The position numbers and the translations under genes are program-made. 64,000 nucleotides of DNA from Coleophoma eucalyptorum (Eukaryota > Ascomycota > Leotiomycetes > Helotiales > Dermateaceae): assembly GCA_026120035.1 (NCBI GenBank), contig JALRME010000015.1, positions 613,830 through 677,829 on the forward strand. Direction: 5' to 3'. Every line of letters starts with the position of its first letter. Position 1 is the stretch's first letter. Below, in pieces: positions 1-10,879 of this stretch. Below the pieces are notes generated by a model. That model worked only from the letters and a program-made list of their open reading frames with translations, was not told the origin of the DNA and did not search any database.

Positions 1-455
1 ATGCAGGTCAACTATACTCACTAACATGATACGCAACAGGCTGGACGGCTGGAGACAAGACTTGTCTCTCTTTAATAAGATTCCTAGATGAGCTAGACAG
101 GATCGCAGGTTGCTCGAGCAGTTCCCGGTCACATGCCGGCTCAGGGTAAGGCAAGGGACGTCACGCCAGACGGCATGATCGGTTGGTGTTGATGTGCAGT
201 GCCTTATGTTTGGCTTCGGATGCTCAACATCGGGCTTGGTATTGCTTGGTACCTACGACAACGCTGCACGAAGCAGTGTCGACAGCAGTTGCCTTGCATA
301 TCTCTGCCCACCTACGCACTTTTTAGGCAGCTGGCCTGTCCTATCTGTCTGAAGTCTTACTTGCCTTAACTTAAAGCTCTACCTCCTGTATCCGCCCTCG
401 CCTTACCTAGAGTCTGCTCTTAACTTGTTCTTTTCAAAACCACCAGTTCAGGAAG
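1..455. other. Upstream intergenic / promoter region
   Basis: No open frame of note. The part just before 456 is pyrimidine-rich and probably holds the promoter and 5' leader of the small GPI-protein gene. Nothing else is recognised. Confidence 0.5.
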
Positions 456-1059
456 ATGCGCCCTCTTCAGTTCTTGCTCTCCATCGCCTTCAGCCCAACT
501 GGCATCGTGAAACTTGTTGCTGTGAGTGCTCATACCGATTTGCATTGCTGAGTTAGTGGAAGCTATAAGGTAACAATGCTCTTAGGCACAAGACTCCTTT
601 TTTGCCCAGACTACATTTCCAACCGACACCACAGGGTTCATAGCTTCAACTGAATCATTCTTTGCTCAAACTACATTTCGTACCGACACCACAGGGTTCA
701 CAGCTTCAACTGAATCATTCTTTGCTCAAACTACATTTCCTACCAACACCACAGCGTCCACAGCTTCAACTGAATCATTCCTTGCCCAAACTCCATTTCC
801 TACCAACGCCACAGGGTCCACCGCTTCAACTGAATCATTCTTTGCCCAAACCACGTTTCCCACAACCACTACATCCTTGTTTAGCACTGTGTCACCAGAT
901 GCGAGTTCATTCTTCGCTCAGACAACCTTTCCCACCAGCACTGCGGCCTCGAGTACTTCGACCTCGGCTTCGGCAAGTGTAGCAGTCAATCAAGGCCCTC
1001 ACTTGAAGGCTGGCCATGGAATAGCCTGCGGAGCTGCATTGGCTGTTCTTCTGCTTTAA
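456..1059 (+). CDS. Small Ser/Thr-rich repeat protein, probable GPI-anchored cell-wall protein
   Basis: Exons 456-521 and 586-1059 (64-nt intron), 179 aa. Exon 1 encodes a hydrophobic N-terminus (MRPLQFLLSIAF...) that reads as a signal peptide. Exon 2 begins directly with 20-residue tandem units of the form E-S-F-F-A-Q-T-T-F-P-T-x-T-T-x-x-A-S-T, five or six copies with decay toward the end, then a Ser/Thr/Ala stretch. The C-terminus has a short spacer and the hydrophobic tail ACGAALAVLLL, which is the layout of a GPI-anchor signal. Such proteins are usually O-glycosylated and attached to membrane or wall. No enzyme domain is visible. The family is not recognised; the cell-wall role is inferred from composition and termini only. 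The frame used here keeps the repeats and both signals together, unlike the other open frame across the same bases. Confidence 0.75.
586..930 (+). repeat. 60-nt tandem repeat (coding)
   Basis: A unit of exactly 60 nt, (TTTGCNCAAACTACATTTCC...GAATCATTC), recurs in register at about 601, 661, 721, 781 and 841, with a looser last copy near 910. Copies differ by only a few bases between 601 and 840. The unit is a multiple of three, so copy-number change keeps the frame. Confidence 0.9.
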
Positions 1060-1246
1060 AGACAGTTGCTTCTGTTAATGGATGTAATCAGGGGAAGGGA
1101 GGGGGTCGTTGTCGTCATTCGGGTCTACTAATGCAAAGCTCAACGCTCCGAATTCCCATACATGTAGCGATATTGGACTCCAAAAAGAATGTAAAGCTCT
1201 TTTGCTTATTTTACACTGGAATAGTGGGAATATCAGACTCCACACT

Positions 1247-3026
1247 TTACCAGGTAATGCTGCCAATTTTTGTTATGAATTCACCATTCTCACCCTGGCG
1301 ATGTCGACACTCCAGGTTGGCTTTGCGTTTCTGAAGATCAAAAGTTGTATGGACATTCCTTACTCTGGCCCAAGAAGGGATCTGGCAGCTTTCCTGATGT
1401 TCTTCTTCTACCTTCTGGACCCATTCAGCAGCCTTACCTGCGAAAACGCTATCCCATAAGCCTTCTCGTCGTGGATGAGAAACTAGCAAATTGACAGCTT
1501 GGCTTCGAAGGTGGCCGAGCCGACACTTCAGCGCCACTAAGTATAGTGGTACGACGATCCCGAGATCAACCGTGAAACTTACGGTCGAGGTTTTGTTCAA
1601 GAACTCCAGTGCTTCCTGAGATAGGTCAACCAGCTGCTTCATCTCTGAGGTAAAATTATCATATGCCATCTCATCCGGCGCCAGCGTTGTTGAGACGGTG
1701 ATGTAAGATGTCAGGTAGTGCAGTCGCAGAGTGATTATTCCAAGCTCTTCGTAATTGATTCCTCGAACGATATAAGCTTCAAAAGCATGCTGCCACCGTA
1801 CTAGTTCAGATTTATATTCTGCTTGAGATGCCAATGCCTCGGCCATCATTTTCTCACTTGCAGGTGAGGAGGTATTTCCTTCGGACATGCTTGAGAGCTT
1901 CAGTACCACATCATTCGTCGATCGCCCAGTAGCCTGAGATTCCGGCCAGAGCGTGTATGAGGTAGCAACGGAATAGTACATCCAATGCTGCAATCTTCTC
2001 ATAATCAAATCCTGGTAACCTCGTGCTTCCTCTACACAATTGAAGTAGGTAGGCATTCTACCTATAGCCTCAGTGCCTTCCTTTCGCAGTGCATCGTGGC
2101 AGTCATGCGATCGATCATCTGCAAAAGAGTTTACTTGGACTTCCAACCGTCCAAAGATGCGAATTAGTTCATGTTCGACTGTGTCGGGTTGAGGCGATGA
2201 GAAGCCGAGAGGAGCATACAGCTCCGAGCCCAGAAATGATTCCTTCCACTCCTGAATCATTTTGATTGCATTTTGGATCTGAGCCTCCGCCAGCTTCCTA
2301 TTTCCATGATATGATTCAAAACAGATGATGACAAGAGAGGTGATCAAAGTCGTTCGGATATCTTGTTTTCCAGTAGCGGTATCCTCCTTCATGCGATTAA
2401 TAGCCCTACTGTATTGCTGAACCGCAAATTTATGATGCAAATTGGGATCGGTCTTATCCTCTGCGGCTGGCAACGAGCTGCGTTGCAACAGTAACGTAGA
2501 GACCTTGTCCAATGCACCTATGGCAATGGCAGCGTGCCGGATCGAGGGTAAGCTACACGACTGCAGAACAAGCTTGCGCCAAGTCTGTGTCTTGAAGTAA
2601 GGGGATATCTCAAGTGCCGTCTTGTCGCGGAAGAGGACAAAATATTGGAATTCATTTTCGTTTTCGAAGGGCCGGTCAGAGATTCCGTATGGTAGCCGTA
2701 GAGCATCGCTGACAACTCTTGGCAGAAGTGAACGACTTGTCGATACACATGCTGGAGAAGGCTTTGTTTTGGGTACCGATTGTATGGAGTAACCATCGCA
2801 TTCTACGCCGAACTTCAGACATCGCAGGCAATTAGGCTTGGCTTCGTCACATTTGACTTTCCGGATCCTTCAAAATACTGTGTTAACAGGAGAGCAATTG
2901 TAGGATGCAAGCATGGGACCCGAGGACTTACTTGCATGTGCCGCAACCTGTACGGACCTTCTTGTGAGCAGACTTGGGTCCTGCTCTGCCAGGCTTCCAT
3001 TTCTCAAACGTTACAGCTTTCTTCAT
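1247..3026 (-). CDS. Zn(II)2Cys6 fungal transcription factor
   Basis: Exons (reading leftward) 3026-2932 and 2867-1247; 64-nt intron; 571 aa. A binuclear zinc cluster sits at residues about 27-55: C-G-T-C-K, then I-R-K-V-K-C-D-E-A-K-P-N-C-L-R-C, with a sixth Cys in F-G-V-E-C-D. The intron falls inside the cluster, right after the second Cys. The remaining ~500 residues resemble the C-terminal region of fungal-specific transcription factors (DUF3468/Fungal_trans_2-like), and the protein ends S-I-T-W, as I recall for this family. The start at 3026 is the first ATG in frame before the cluster and leaves a short basic leader. It should bind DNA in the nucleus. It lies about 14 kb left of the lipopeptide cluster next to a glycosidase gene, so a role in the cluster is not implied; control of the adjacent GH78 gene is possible but unproven. 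Confidence 0.9.
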
Positions 3027-3723
3027 TGGCGCATAGCCACAGCGACGGTCTTCATATCTGAGTAGTAAGTTGACGAGAGATGCGGGTGGGGTTGTGAGGG
3101 GATTATGAGAAGTTGACCTATATTAACAATCGCCTATAAGGGCGATTGACAGCATCAGCTTGGCACGCAGCAGGAATGAGGCATGGACACCCGCACCCTG
3201 TGAGAATCGACAGCGGACTTGTGAGTAAAGAGGCTAGAGTCTAAAGCATTGCTGCCTCTCACTTTAGCCAGAGAGATTGCAGCATTGGCAGCCTCAGCCG
3301 CCCCGAAGATGGTGAGAATGCTTCGACACGTCATTCCGATCGTTGTTGATCTGTGGTAATGTTAAGGCACGGCTCGGAGAACCTCAGGCTTTGCCCTGTC
3401 TGTCAAACCAAACCCCGCTCCGTTCCGCCGCCGCCCTAAACCTTCCTGCAAGTATACGTTATTTCTCGCAAGCGATGTCAACCCGCTGAATCTGCGACCT
3501 GCACTCCAGAACAATGGATTGCAGCGAAATCTTCACGGGTGTGCACATCACAGCGTCAATTGGATTGATTGGCACAGTGTCCGAGTCTATATCTTGTTTT
3601 ATCAGTACTCAACCTACACGATACACCAGCTTTGTGTATAGTGGTTGCAATCTTGAGTATGTCCTAATAGTAATTACATGATCACCACCATACACCAACC
3701 GATGGGTGTAGACGCGGCAATCT
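3027..3723. other. Intergenic region between regulator and GH78 gene
   Basis: No gene seen. It holds the promoter of the leftward Zn2Cys6 gene and, at its right end, a diverged extra copy of the last codons of the GH78 gene (listed separately). Confidence 0.6.
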
Positions 3724-3766
3724 TTAAGTATATCCAACCGTAATTACATGATCACCGCCCGACACC
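3634..3766. repeat. Diverged direct repeat of about 62 nt at the GH78 3' end
   Basis: Copy 1 is at about 3634-3696 and copy 2 at about 3706-3766. Both carry GTGTA...GCAATCTT-AGTAT-TCC followed by the identical core TAATTACATGATCACC. Copy 2 contains the final codons and stop of the GH78 gene (leftward G-G-D-H-V-I-T...). Copy 1 lies just past the stop and can still be read as G-G-D-H-V-I-T in the same direction. Confidence 0.8.
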
Positions 3767-6049
3767 GTCACACTGACGTAGCCATCAGCGTATGTGGCGT
3801 TATCCAGCAAAGCATTCATCTCAGACCAGGCGACCTGCCCGTCAACGTAGACTGATGTTGAGTTATCGACGACCGGCACCGACATGACACCCTTGCTCGA
3901 GGTTGGGGCGCTAACCGCCAATCGGAACTTTTGATAACTGTTCGCGCTCGTCCAATCCACACTTATAGCTCCATCAGGTGTAGGAACTTGACCTCGAGCC
4001 CAAGTTACATCTCCAGGAATAGGCTTCACGCTCCATACACTGAAAGCTGGGCCTGTAGGAATAACCCCAAGAACATAATTCGTCAAAGCTGGCACAACTC
4101 CAGTAGACCATCCGTGTGCAAGGGAGGTATAGTCGGCTTCATATTTCGATCCGTTGTCTCCTATCCCTTCCCAGAAAGTGATCCCAGGGTCATTAGAAGA
4201 CATCCAGCCATACAAACGTCTAATCTCTTCCAGAGCAGTTTCTGCGAGCCCAGTCAGGAAACGAGCTTCAAGCTCGAAGAACGAGATGAAAGCATAAACC
4301 CGTTGCGAGAAGCCACCTCCTGTGGCATCATTGTCATAGAACGCATTCCCGTAAAAGCGGGCATTGTTCTCAGCAAGATAGGAGAGTACAGATTGAGCTT
4401 GCGCACGGCTGGCTACGCCGCTGGTGATGCTGATGCTGTTCCCATCCTGAGCATGAGAGATGCCCGGAAGAGTATCAAAATAAGCACCAGTGCTATTATC
4501 GAAAAGATACGTGTTGATGGATGCCGAAATGTTCCTCGCTCGGGCAGTCCACCTTGCTGCGTCGCCCTCATGGCCCCCAATAAATGTTGCGATCGAGGCC
4601 GCGTTATCGAGAGCTTGGACGTACAGAGCGTTGTAGTAGGTCACAGGACCACTCCGTGGGAGGAAGGCATAGTCGCCATACCCACCAGATGTTCCCAATC
4701 CTTTGGTCACCAATCCGGTCGCAGAATCAATTGTAGAAGGATAATAGCTGTCTAGCACCAGCGCTATATTATCATAGTAGCTTTGGATATAGCTTTCATC
4801 TCCAGTGTACATGTAAAGGTCATAGCCGCAAACAACCCACCACAGAGGGTAGTCAAACAAAGCCAGTGAATAGTCATTTCTGTTGGTGGTTAGACATAAG
4901 CTGTAAAGACACAGCGCAGTCAGACTTACATGCTGGCTGGAGGAATCCAGCCATCAGCCCTCTGGTGATCTCCAAGATCAGCAAGTACGTTGCGAGCAGC
5001 AATTGCAACGTCGTGGGACAAGTAGATGGTCCGAGCAGCCACGCCAAGATCTCCGACATATGGATCACGGTCACGTTTGGCTCCATCATATGCGACTAGT
5101 TTGCCAACGAGACTTGAGCTCCCCGCACCACGAGGATCGGTATCATTCACCCGAAAGGTGTCGATACACATGTCATTTGTGTATACTGCATCGTACCAAA
5201 ATTGGTTGAGCTGGTTGTCAGAGCTTTCAAACCAGCCAGTAAAGGTGTCCGGGGTGCCGAGGAATGCCGTGAAGTTCAAGCTCAACGAGTCAATCTCGAC
5301 CTGCCCATAGGCTGAAGTATAAGGTGCATCTGCAGCTAGTGCATCCAAGTAGATCTTAAGATATCGGAATCCATGAAGTCCGTCAGCGCACACCTGGGTA
5401 CCATGGAGACAACCATGATCATCTAGCCAAGTATAAGGCGCCGATGGCACCGCAAACTTGAATATTGAATTAGCAATCTCTCCCAGAGGGTTCATTGAGA
5501 ACCGTGCTCTCAAGCAAGATTATTTGGCTTACCTGATCTGTTCCTGGCGTGATGGAATCTCCCTTCCTATGTTCAGCTTTCATCCCCAAGGACAAACCTT
5601 TAAATGGCCAGACTTACATTATAGGAACGAGTAAAGTCGCTCACGTCGGTCAAGTACTCCAATGTCTCCGAAAAGGCCAATCTCACACCGGGCGTGTTGT
5701 TTGAGGCACCGGCAAAGGATACGGATAGAAAGCCGACAACATTCTGGCCAAAATCCACGACGATGGTTGGTGCTGTATCCGAGGCATTGAGTCTCGTCAA
5801 CGTTGTTGGCTGCCCACCGGAGGTGAGAAGACCATCTGGGTTGGTAACATTGCCCAGCGTCAGATTGGACACAATACTGGCAGGATATACAGTTGTGGAT
5901 GCGGGGGAACGAATGTAAGCCTGCCACGAGCTAGATGTTGTAGCTAGAAGGCTGTCCTGCCACTGATACGACGAGTGCTTTGCTGAAGCGAGGCGAAGGT
6001 TAACTAGAAGGCCGACAAGCACACAGAGCTTCTTCCCCAGCAGGATCAT
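3724..6049 (-). CDS. Secreted alpha-L-rhamnosidase-like glycosidase (GH78, six-hairpin fold)
   Basis: Exons 6049-5618, 5562-5533 (30 nt), 5456-4930 and 4879-3724; 714 aa. Residues 1-23 form a signal peptide ending L-A-S-A. Recognisable GH78-like blocks are R-S-Y-N-G-D-S-I-T-P-G-T-D-Q before the sandwich region, V-C-A-D-G-L-H-G-F-R-Y, the W-I-P-P-A-S-I-N-D-Y-S and L-F-D-Y-P-L-W-W-V run at the start of the barrel, and a late S-L-A-H-G-W-S-T-G-V-V-P block. Family members hydrolyse terminal alpha-L-rhamnose from plant glycosides and pectin; this one should act outside the cell. The 30-nt exon 2 is needed to keep the G-T-D-Q block in frame. Start: ATG at 6049, giving the signal peptide; a TTG two codons upstream was not used. 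Substrate is not established. No link with lipopeptide synthesis is evident. Confidence 0.85.
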
Positions 6050-7930
6050 GGTCAAACGAGTGGTTATATGTATAAGAGAGGTTGAAGCACATCAACAAGC
6101 AAGCATGGCGGTACCCTCACAAGAATGCCGGCTCAGAGTCAGAATCGGAATGGTCTTATGGAAGTGTAAGTGCGATAAGCGATTGTGTTTATAGGTCAAG
6201 CCGACAGACTACAATAGCAAAGGGCGATGGGATGAAGAGTAGGTTATGTTTGATCTGGTTTGTATGTGCATTGCACTGCAGTGTGGTCGAGACGGAGACT
6301 CGAGGGGTCTGAACTCAGGTCCCATCTCATCTGATCCACTTTACCATGGATGGTTCTGTCCACCGCATGGGCTTTTGGAAGGTCAGCGGGCGCGTAGGGA
6401 GGGGGGATTACCCGTTACAGGTGATATCTCGCGCTACAGGGGATCGTTTAAGCGCCTCCAGGTACGATAAGGTATTTTTGGGGGGGGAGGACGGGGACTG
6501 CTTTGGGGGGCCGCAACGCTAATCCAACCCCGGAAGGTAAAGGTACTTTACGTCGGCGGCGGCAGTTGCTCGTGCGGACCCTTCGATCATTCCACCTCTC
6601 TTCCATTGCTTCCCAACCCCAACGGCTGTCTCACTGCATCCACGTTCTTCAATCATATGGTCTGCCATGCTCACTACCTTGTAGCTTGTTATTCTCCGAG
6701 ATGCATTCTTTATAAGACTTGATGCGTCCGATGTCCCTTTTAACCTTTAACCTTCAGCGTCTCCGCGTGACTCGTGCAACCATATCTCCCCCCCCCCCCG
6801 CATTTTGATATAAGACATATGACAAGTCATAGACGTCTTTGCAACATCAGATACTACAGCTTTCGACGATGACTTTTCCTTTATCCAGCATTTTTAAGAT
6901 TAATACTGCAGTAGGGGGGTCATGTGAGGCGACATTGTGTTCCCGACTACGGCATAACATCAAAATTTATCTTCCCAGCTTCCGCAAAAGCATGGTTGGT
7001 GATGGCCCCGTCAATACTAGGTCGTCGAAGCGACAAGAATAATCATTGCTGCACTGTCAGCTGGGGAGCTGGGCAATGTTTTGATCAGCTGTATTATCAA
7101 TTTGCAAGATCTTGCTTGAGGAGATCAAAGTACTGTACTACAAAGAGACTGTAGTGGGAGAGGCTTCAAGTGCCTCTGACCGACCTGCAATCCATGGCAT
7201 TGCCAATACGGTGTAAATACCCCGATGGGGACAGCCGCATCAAAACACGATGTTCGGCTCATGCCTGCCTGCATATAGCTCTTTTCAGGTATTTCGATCC
7301 TGGCTGGCGGTGGGAATCCTTGGCACTTCTGAAATGGGCTTTTAATCGGTAGGAGTAGGAGCTGGAAGCAATTACACTTAGACAATGAGTGACCGAGGAT
7401 GGATGGATGCACTCCTTTTCAATATTGCAGCCCAACAGCCCCATCCGTATATTGCATTTACACCTGCTATAGCTGATTAGCGCTGACAGCTTTTCTGCCA
7501 GCTAGAATACCTCGATCATCTAAGCTAGACCCCCCCTGCCTTGCCTTGCATGCACGTTGCAAATACAACCTGAGTTCTAATTTGTGACACTGCGAGGGCT
7601 GAACTGCAGCCCAAGCCACATAATTGGAAGGCTAACTCAAGGGAGTGCGGCTGTTCTGGGTTGACATGTATTGTGGTAATACCCTATCGTTCGAAAAACC
7701 TATCTCTACTGTGTACCTGATGGCCTTGCCCTCACAGCTTTATCGTGGTGAGTATCCAGTCCCTCCGCTCACTATTAATACGATCGGTCCCATGTCTGGT
7801 AAGTCGACGAAGTTGCAGCACTTTTCCTCTCCTATTGCCCGCGATACACAGCAACTGCGGTCTTTGAGGTTATAGTGCCAGTACTTCCAGTGGTTGAAAC
7901 TTGCATCGTAGGATTCTTCTCCTTTTCATC
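6050..7930. other. 1.9-kb intergenic region, no gene recognised
   Basis: Only short frames without recognisable protein signal. It contains homopolymer tracts (eight G at 6480-6487, twelve C at 6788-6799). It must hold the promoter of the leftward GH78 gene and the promoter of the TLC-Lgt gene. Confidence 0.5.
6788..6799. repeat. Poly-C tract (12 nt)
   Basis: Twelve consecutive C on the plus strand; a run of eight G occurs at 6480-6487. Such runs are length-unstable and prone to sequencing error. Confidence 0.85.
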
Positions 7931-9616
7931 ATGGAGACCGTGGCAGCTTCCATGGAGGGAGCTCTGTCTTTTCCAATGCTCGTGCTCTATCTCACGTGCT
8001 ACTTTGTTCTGGAACGGCTTGCAAGAATATTATATCAGCAATTCTTTCCGGTCTTTTATGCCCAGATTTATAAGGACCGAAAGGACATCGCATATTTCGC
8101 ATTCCTTCTTGGTGTCGTCCTAAATTTATTTGCCACTCCTATGTGCGTCAAGGCATTCTGGTACACCTCTGCCTCCAACGACATTCTCGGTAGTCCCAAC
8201 CTCTCCTCCGAAGGGCAGATATGCATTGCATCAAAAGCCGTCCTCTGGGTCTCGGAACTCAACCGGCTTGACCATTCCACGGTGTATATCATGCACCATC
8301 TCTCGTCCATCTCATATCTCTTATATCACCTGGAGACAAAATTTCCTCTCAAACCTATCTACGCCATGTTCTCGGCGTTAGTGACAGAAGTTTTTTCCAA
8401 CACGGCCTGTTTGGCGGCTTATCATGGACTGGAGCCCAAAACTTCGCGTTGGACTTTCCGGCTGCAGACGACCAGTACAATTCTTCTTCTGGCGCTCCGG
8501 CTTCCTTCTATTGCTTATGCAGCAACCTTCTTAATGACTTATTCATCATCTAACCCGTTATTCTGGCTCAATATTGCATGCCTGTGCATATATACTCGCT
8601 TCATCATCCGCAATATGATGGCAGCTTCGGCTCGTTTGAGACTCGTGCAGATCAACCTGCAGCACCCGGCACGATTGCAAATCGGCCAACAGTTCAACGT
8701 TTCTGTGTATGCGATCTTCTTCGGCATAGCTTCGTTCACTACGGCTCTTCTGGCAGCTTACCTGTTTGACCTCAACTTGCCCCACAAAATGAGCGACTCA
8801 GAAATGAATCGCTTGCATCTTCATCTTGTGGTCGCTGGCGTGACGGGACTTCTCGGGGCACGTCTCCCCGCATTTTTACATCAAGGGGGTTTTCAAGAGC
8901 TTCGCGGTCTAAAAGGACTTATACGGAGTGGCTTATGGCTTCAGGGCAGTCTTTCTACCATCGCTTTGAGCGTTCTACTTCTCCCCATAACTACCGATCG
9001 GTATCGATTACTTCTATCCTTGGTACTTGCTTTTCCTTTGGGTGAGGCTGTTGGCCGTTTGGGCTGCCATTTTGCCGGTTGCTGTATGACAGATAATCAA
9101 CCGAAAACGTTGACTACTCCACTGCAATCTGCAGTTTTCAACACTGTCACCAGTACCACGTTATTGGTGCTGCATATAAGACACCACGTCCCACTGCTCC
9201 ACGTCGCTGCCCTTTCCTTGGTATTGAATGCTCTTGTTCGACTCGTATTACGGCCGAACGCTTTTGCGGCTGCTCAGTTGTTGCTAGGACTGGTTGGCCT
9301 CAATCAAAGCATTTTCGGTGACGCTGCAATTTGGAGTTACTCCCAATCAAAGGTTGACAGTACTGGCGAATCTAGCAAGGGGCCCGGGGTGCTAGATTTG
9401 CGATTGAAGTGGGTGGTAGTCCTAGCTTTTGCATCGCTGCTGGCGGGTGTATTCGTGCAAATGTGTTCAGAGAACAGTCCTTTGGCGAAGATAACCACCA
9501 AGGATGAAGTCGCTGAAATTAAACCTTCTAGCTCTGACCCAGCAGCCGAGGAAAGCCAACCATCATCCCCTCATCGCGAAGGCTGCTATCAGCTCCAAGA
9601 GAGAATCTCGAGTTGA
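7931..9616 (+). CDS. Polytopic membrane protein: TLC-like domain fused to Lgt-like domain
   Basis: Single exon, 561 aa, start at ATG 7931 (METVAAS...). The N-terminal half (about 1-215) has multiple hydrophobic helices and the TLC (TRAM-LAG1-CLN8) pattern: L-D-H-S-T-V-Y-I-M-H-H-L-S-S-I-S-Y with the paired His, then S-A-L-V-T-E-V-F-S-N. The C-terminal half (about 235-525) is again hydrophobic and carries L-G-E-A-V-G-R-L-G-C-H-F-A-G-C-C, which matches the central signature of prolipoprotein diacylglyceryl transferase-like proteins (Lgt, PF01790), a bacterial family that transfers diacylglycerol to lipoprotein cysteines. Fungi do not make bacterial lipoproteins, so the substrate is unknown; a lipid-modifying membrane enzyme is a reasonable guess. 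The last ~40 residues are polar (S-S-S-D-P-A-A-E-E-S). Neighbours give no clue to function. Confidence 0.7.
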   Translation: METVAASMEGALSFPMLVLYLTCYFVLERLARILYQQFFPVFYAQIYKDRKDIAYFAFLLGVVLNLFATPMCVKAFWYTSASNDILGSPNLSSEGQICIASKAVLWVSELNRLDHSTVYIMHHLSSISYLLYHLETKFPLKPIYAMFSALVTEVFSNTACLAAYHGLEPKTSRWTFRLQTTSTILLLALRLPSIAYAATFLMTYSSSNPLFWLNIACLCIYTRFIIRNMMAASARLRLVQINLQHPARLQIGQQFNVSVYAIFFGIASFTTALLAAYLFDLNLPHKMSDSEMNRLHLHLVVAGVTGLLGARLPAFLHQGGFQELRGLKGLIRSGLWLQGSLSTIALSVLLLPITTDRYRLLLSLVLAFPLGEAVGRLGCHFAGCCMTDNQPKTLTTPLQSAVFNTVTSTTLLVLHIRHHVPLLHVAALSLVLNALVRLVLRPNAFAAAQLLLGLVGLNQSIFGDAAIWSYSQSKVDSTGESSKGPGVLDLRLKWVVVLAFASLLAGVFVQMCSENSPLAKITTKDEVAEIKPSSSDPAAEESQPSSPHREGCYQLQERISS

Positions 9617-10879
9617 TAAACAATGGCGGGAAACAGCTTCGATAGGGCTACCGGAGAACTACTTGCTTGCCTATCAGTCAGCAAGGCCTTCATATGAGAT
9701 TCCGCATATCGGCACCGGCAAGTCCGTAATGGATTACTGAATAAAGGCATGCTTCTCTTTTTTCCCTCCTTTCTCGACTATAATATGCGTGGGTGCAAGA
9801 GCTGGCTTATCAGACAATACGAGATAAGAGACCCGGCACTGTACTGCCTTGACCCCATGTGTAACAATATGGTACAAATGATGCGAAGAGCGCATCGCTC
9901 GATTCTCATTTGACGAACGACGTGATGCTTCATCTGATAATGCGCAACTAAAAGGCTTCTTTTCTCCAGGTGGGATCTGCTAACCTGTCCCTATCGGCAC
10001 CTCTTTGTCCCTTGCATAGCCCCTGAATAGTCTGACTCGCTGGGTTTACTCACACACAATGCCACTGCCATCTTGAACATGTCTTGCCTTATGGATTCCG
10101 ATGACCGACTTTTTCTTCAACACGTCTCGTACTCTTTCACGCCATCAAGACCACAAGCTTGCTCCTCCAGTCCTCATAGGCCAATGCGACAGTATGTTAA
10201 AAGTTTTCAATGCCCCCAGGTTCCAGTACAGTAGATCCATGTCCAAAATCCATGCCTATCTTCAGCCAACTTCGCTTGTGACGTCGCGTTTCCCGAAGGC
10301 CGCAGGAAAGCAGCATGTTGGTGGGGGAGGAGAAGCCAAGATTTGGGGGAGCGACTCGGCAAAGTCGGCGATGGGATGATGGAAACATGGGGCTGCTGGT
10401 ATACAACATTGTATGTCGCCACGAGTGCTCTACCACTTGATTGTCCACGAGTCTGAACGGTACGACAAAAATGACTTAGAACTGGAGTACTCCATCGTGT
10501 ATGTGTGGGCTTCAAGCTCGGGAACAGGTACTGTAGAATTCTAGAATCCTGAGAGTTTTACGCAGGACCCACGGATCACTTCCCCTGGGCGACTTTTTGG
10601 CCCTTCCGTGCCTGAACTTACTTTCCGGACTTCAACCGCGTCCATAGATTGACGATGCTCCATATTCCTGTAATGAACGACGTTATCGCAAGGATCCACT
10701 GGGCGAGCATAACAAGATTTCTTGATCCTCAGGTCGGGATGTTTGCTCGCTTTCAGAGATTGAGCTGAGATGGCTGAGGTATAACTGAGCTAAGTTCCCG
10801 CTTCATGTGTGTCTCTTTTTTGTTCCCCATCCGCCAAGGCCTCAAGATAGAAAAGTATCTCCAGGTAATAACCGTTAAT
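9617..10879. other. 1.26-kb intergenic region
   Basis: No credible gene. Short overlapping frames on both strands around 10.1-10.5 kb show no recognisable domain. The right end serves as promoter for the acid phosphatase. Confidence 0.5.

Noticed and set aside
662..982. 106-codon frame across the 60-nt repeats, and the idea of a CRISPR array
   Set aside because: Wrong frame: the spliced frame has signal peptide and GPI tail. The repeats are contiguous without spacers, so they are not CRISPR.
2518..2796. 92-codon minus-strand frame as a separate gene
   Set aside because: It overlaps, in another frame, the linker of the Zn2Cys6 regulator, whose frame is open from the zinc cluster to the C-terminus.
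3931..4755. 274-codon plus-strand open frame
   Set aside because: It lies wholly antisense to the conserved GH78 exon 4, shows no domain, and has shadow-like composition.
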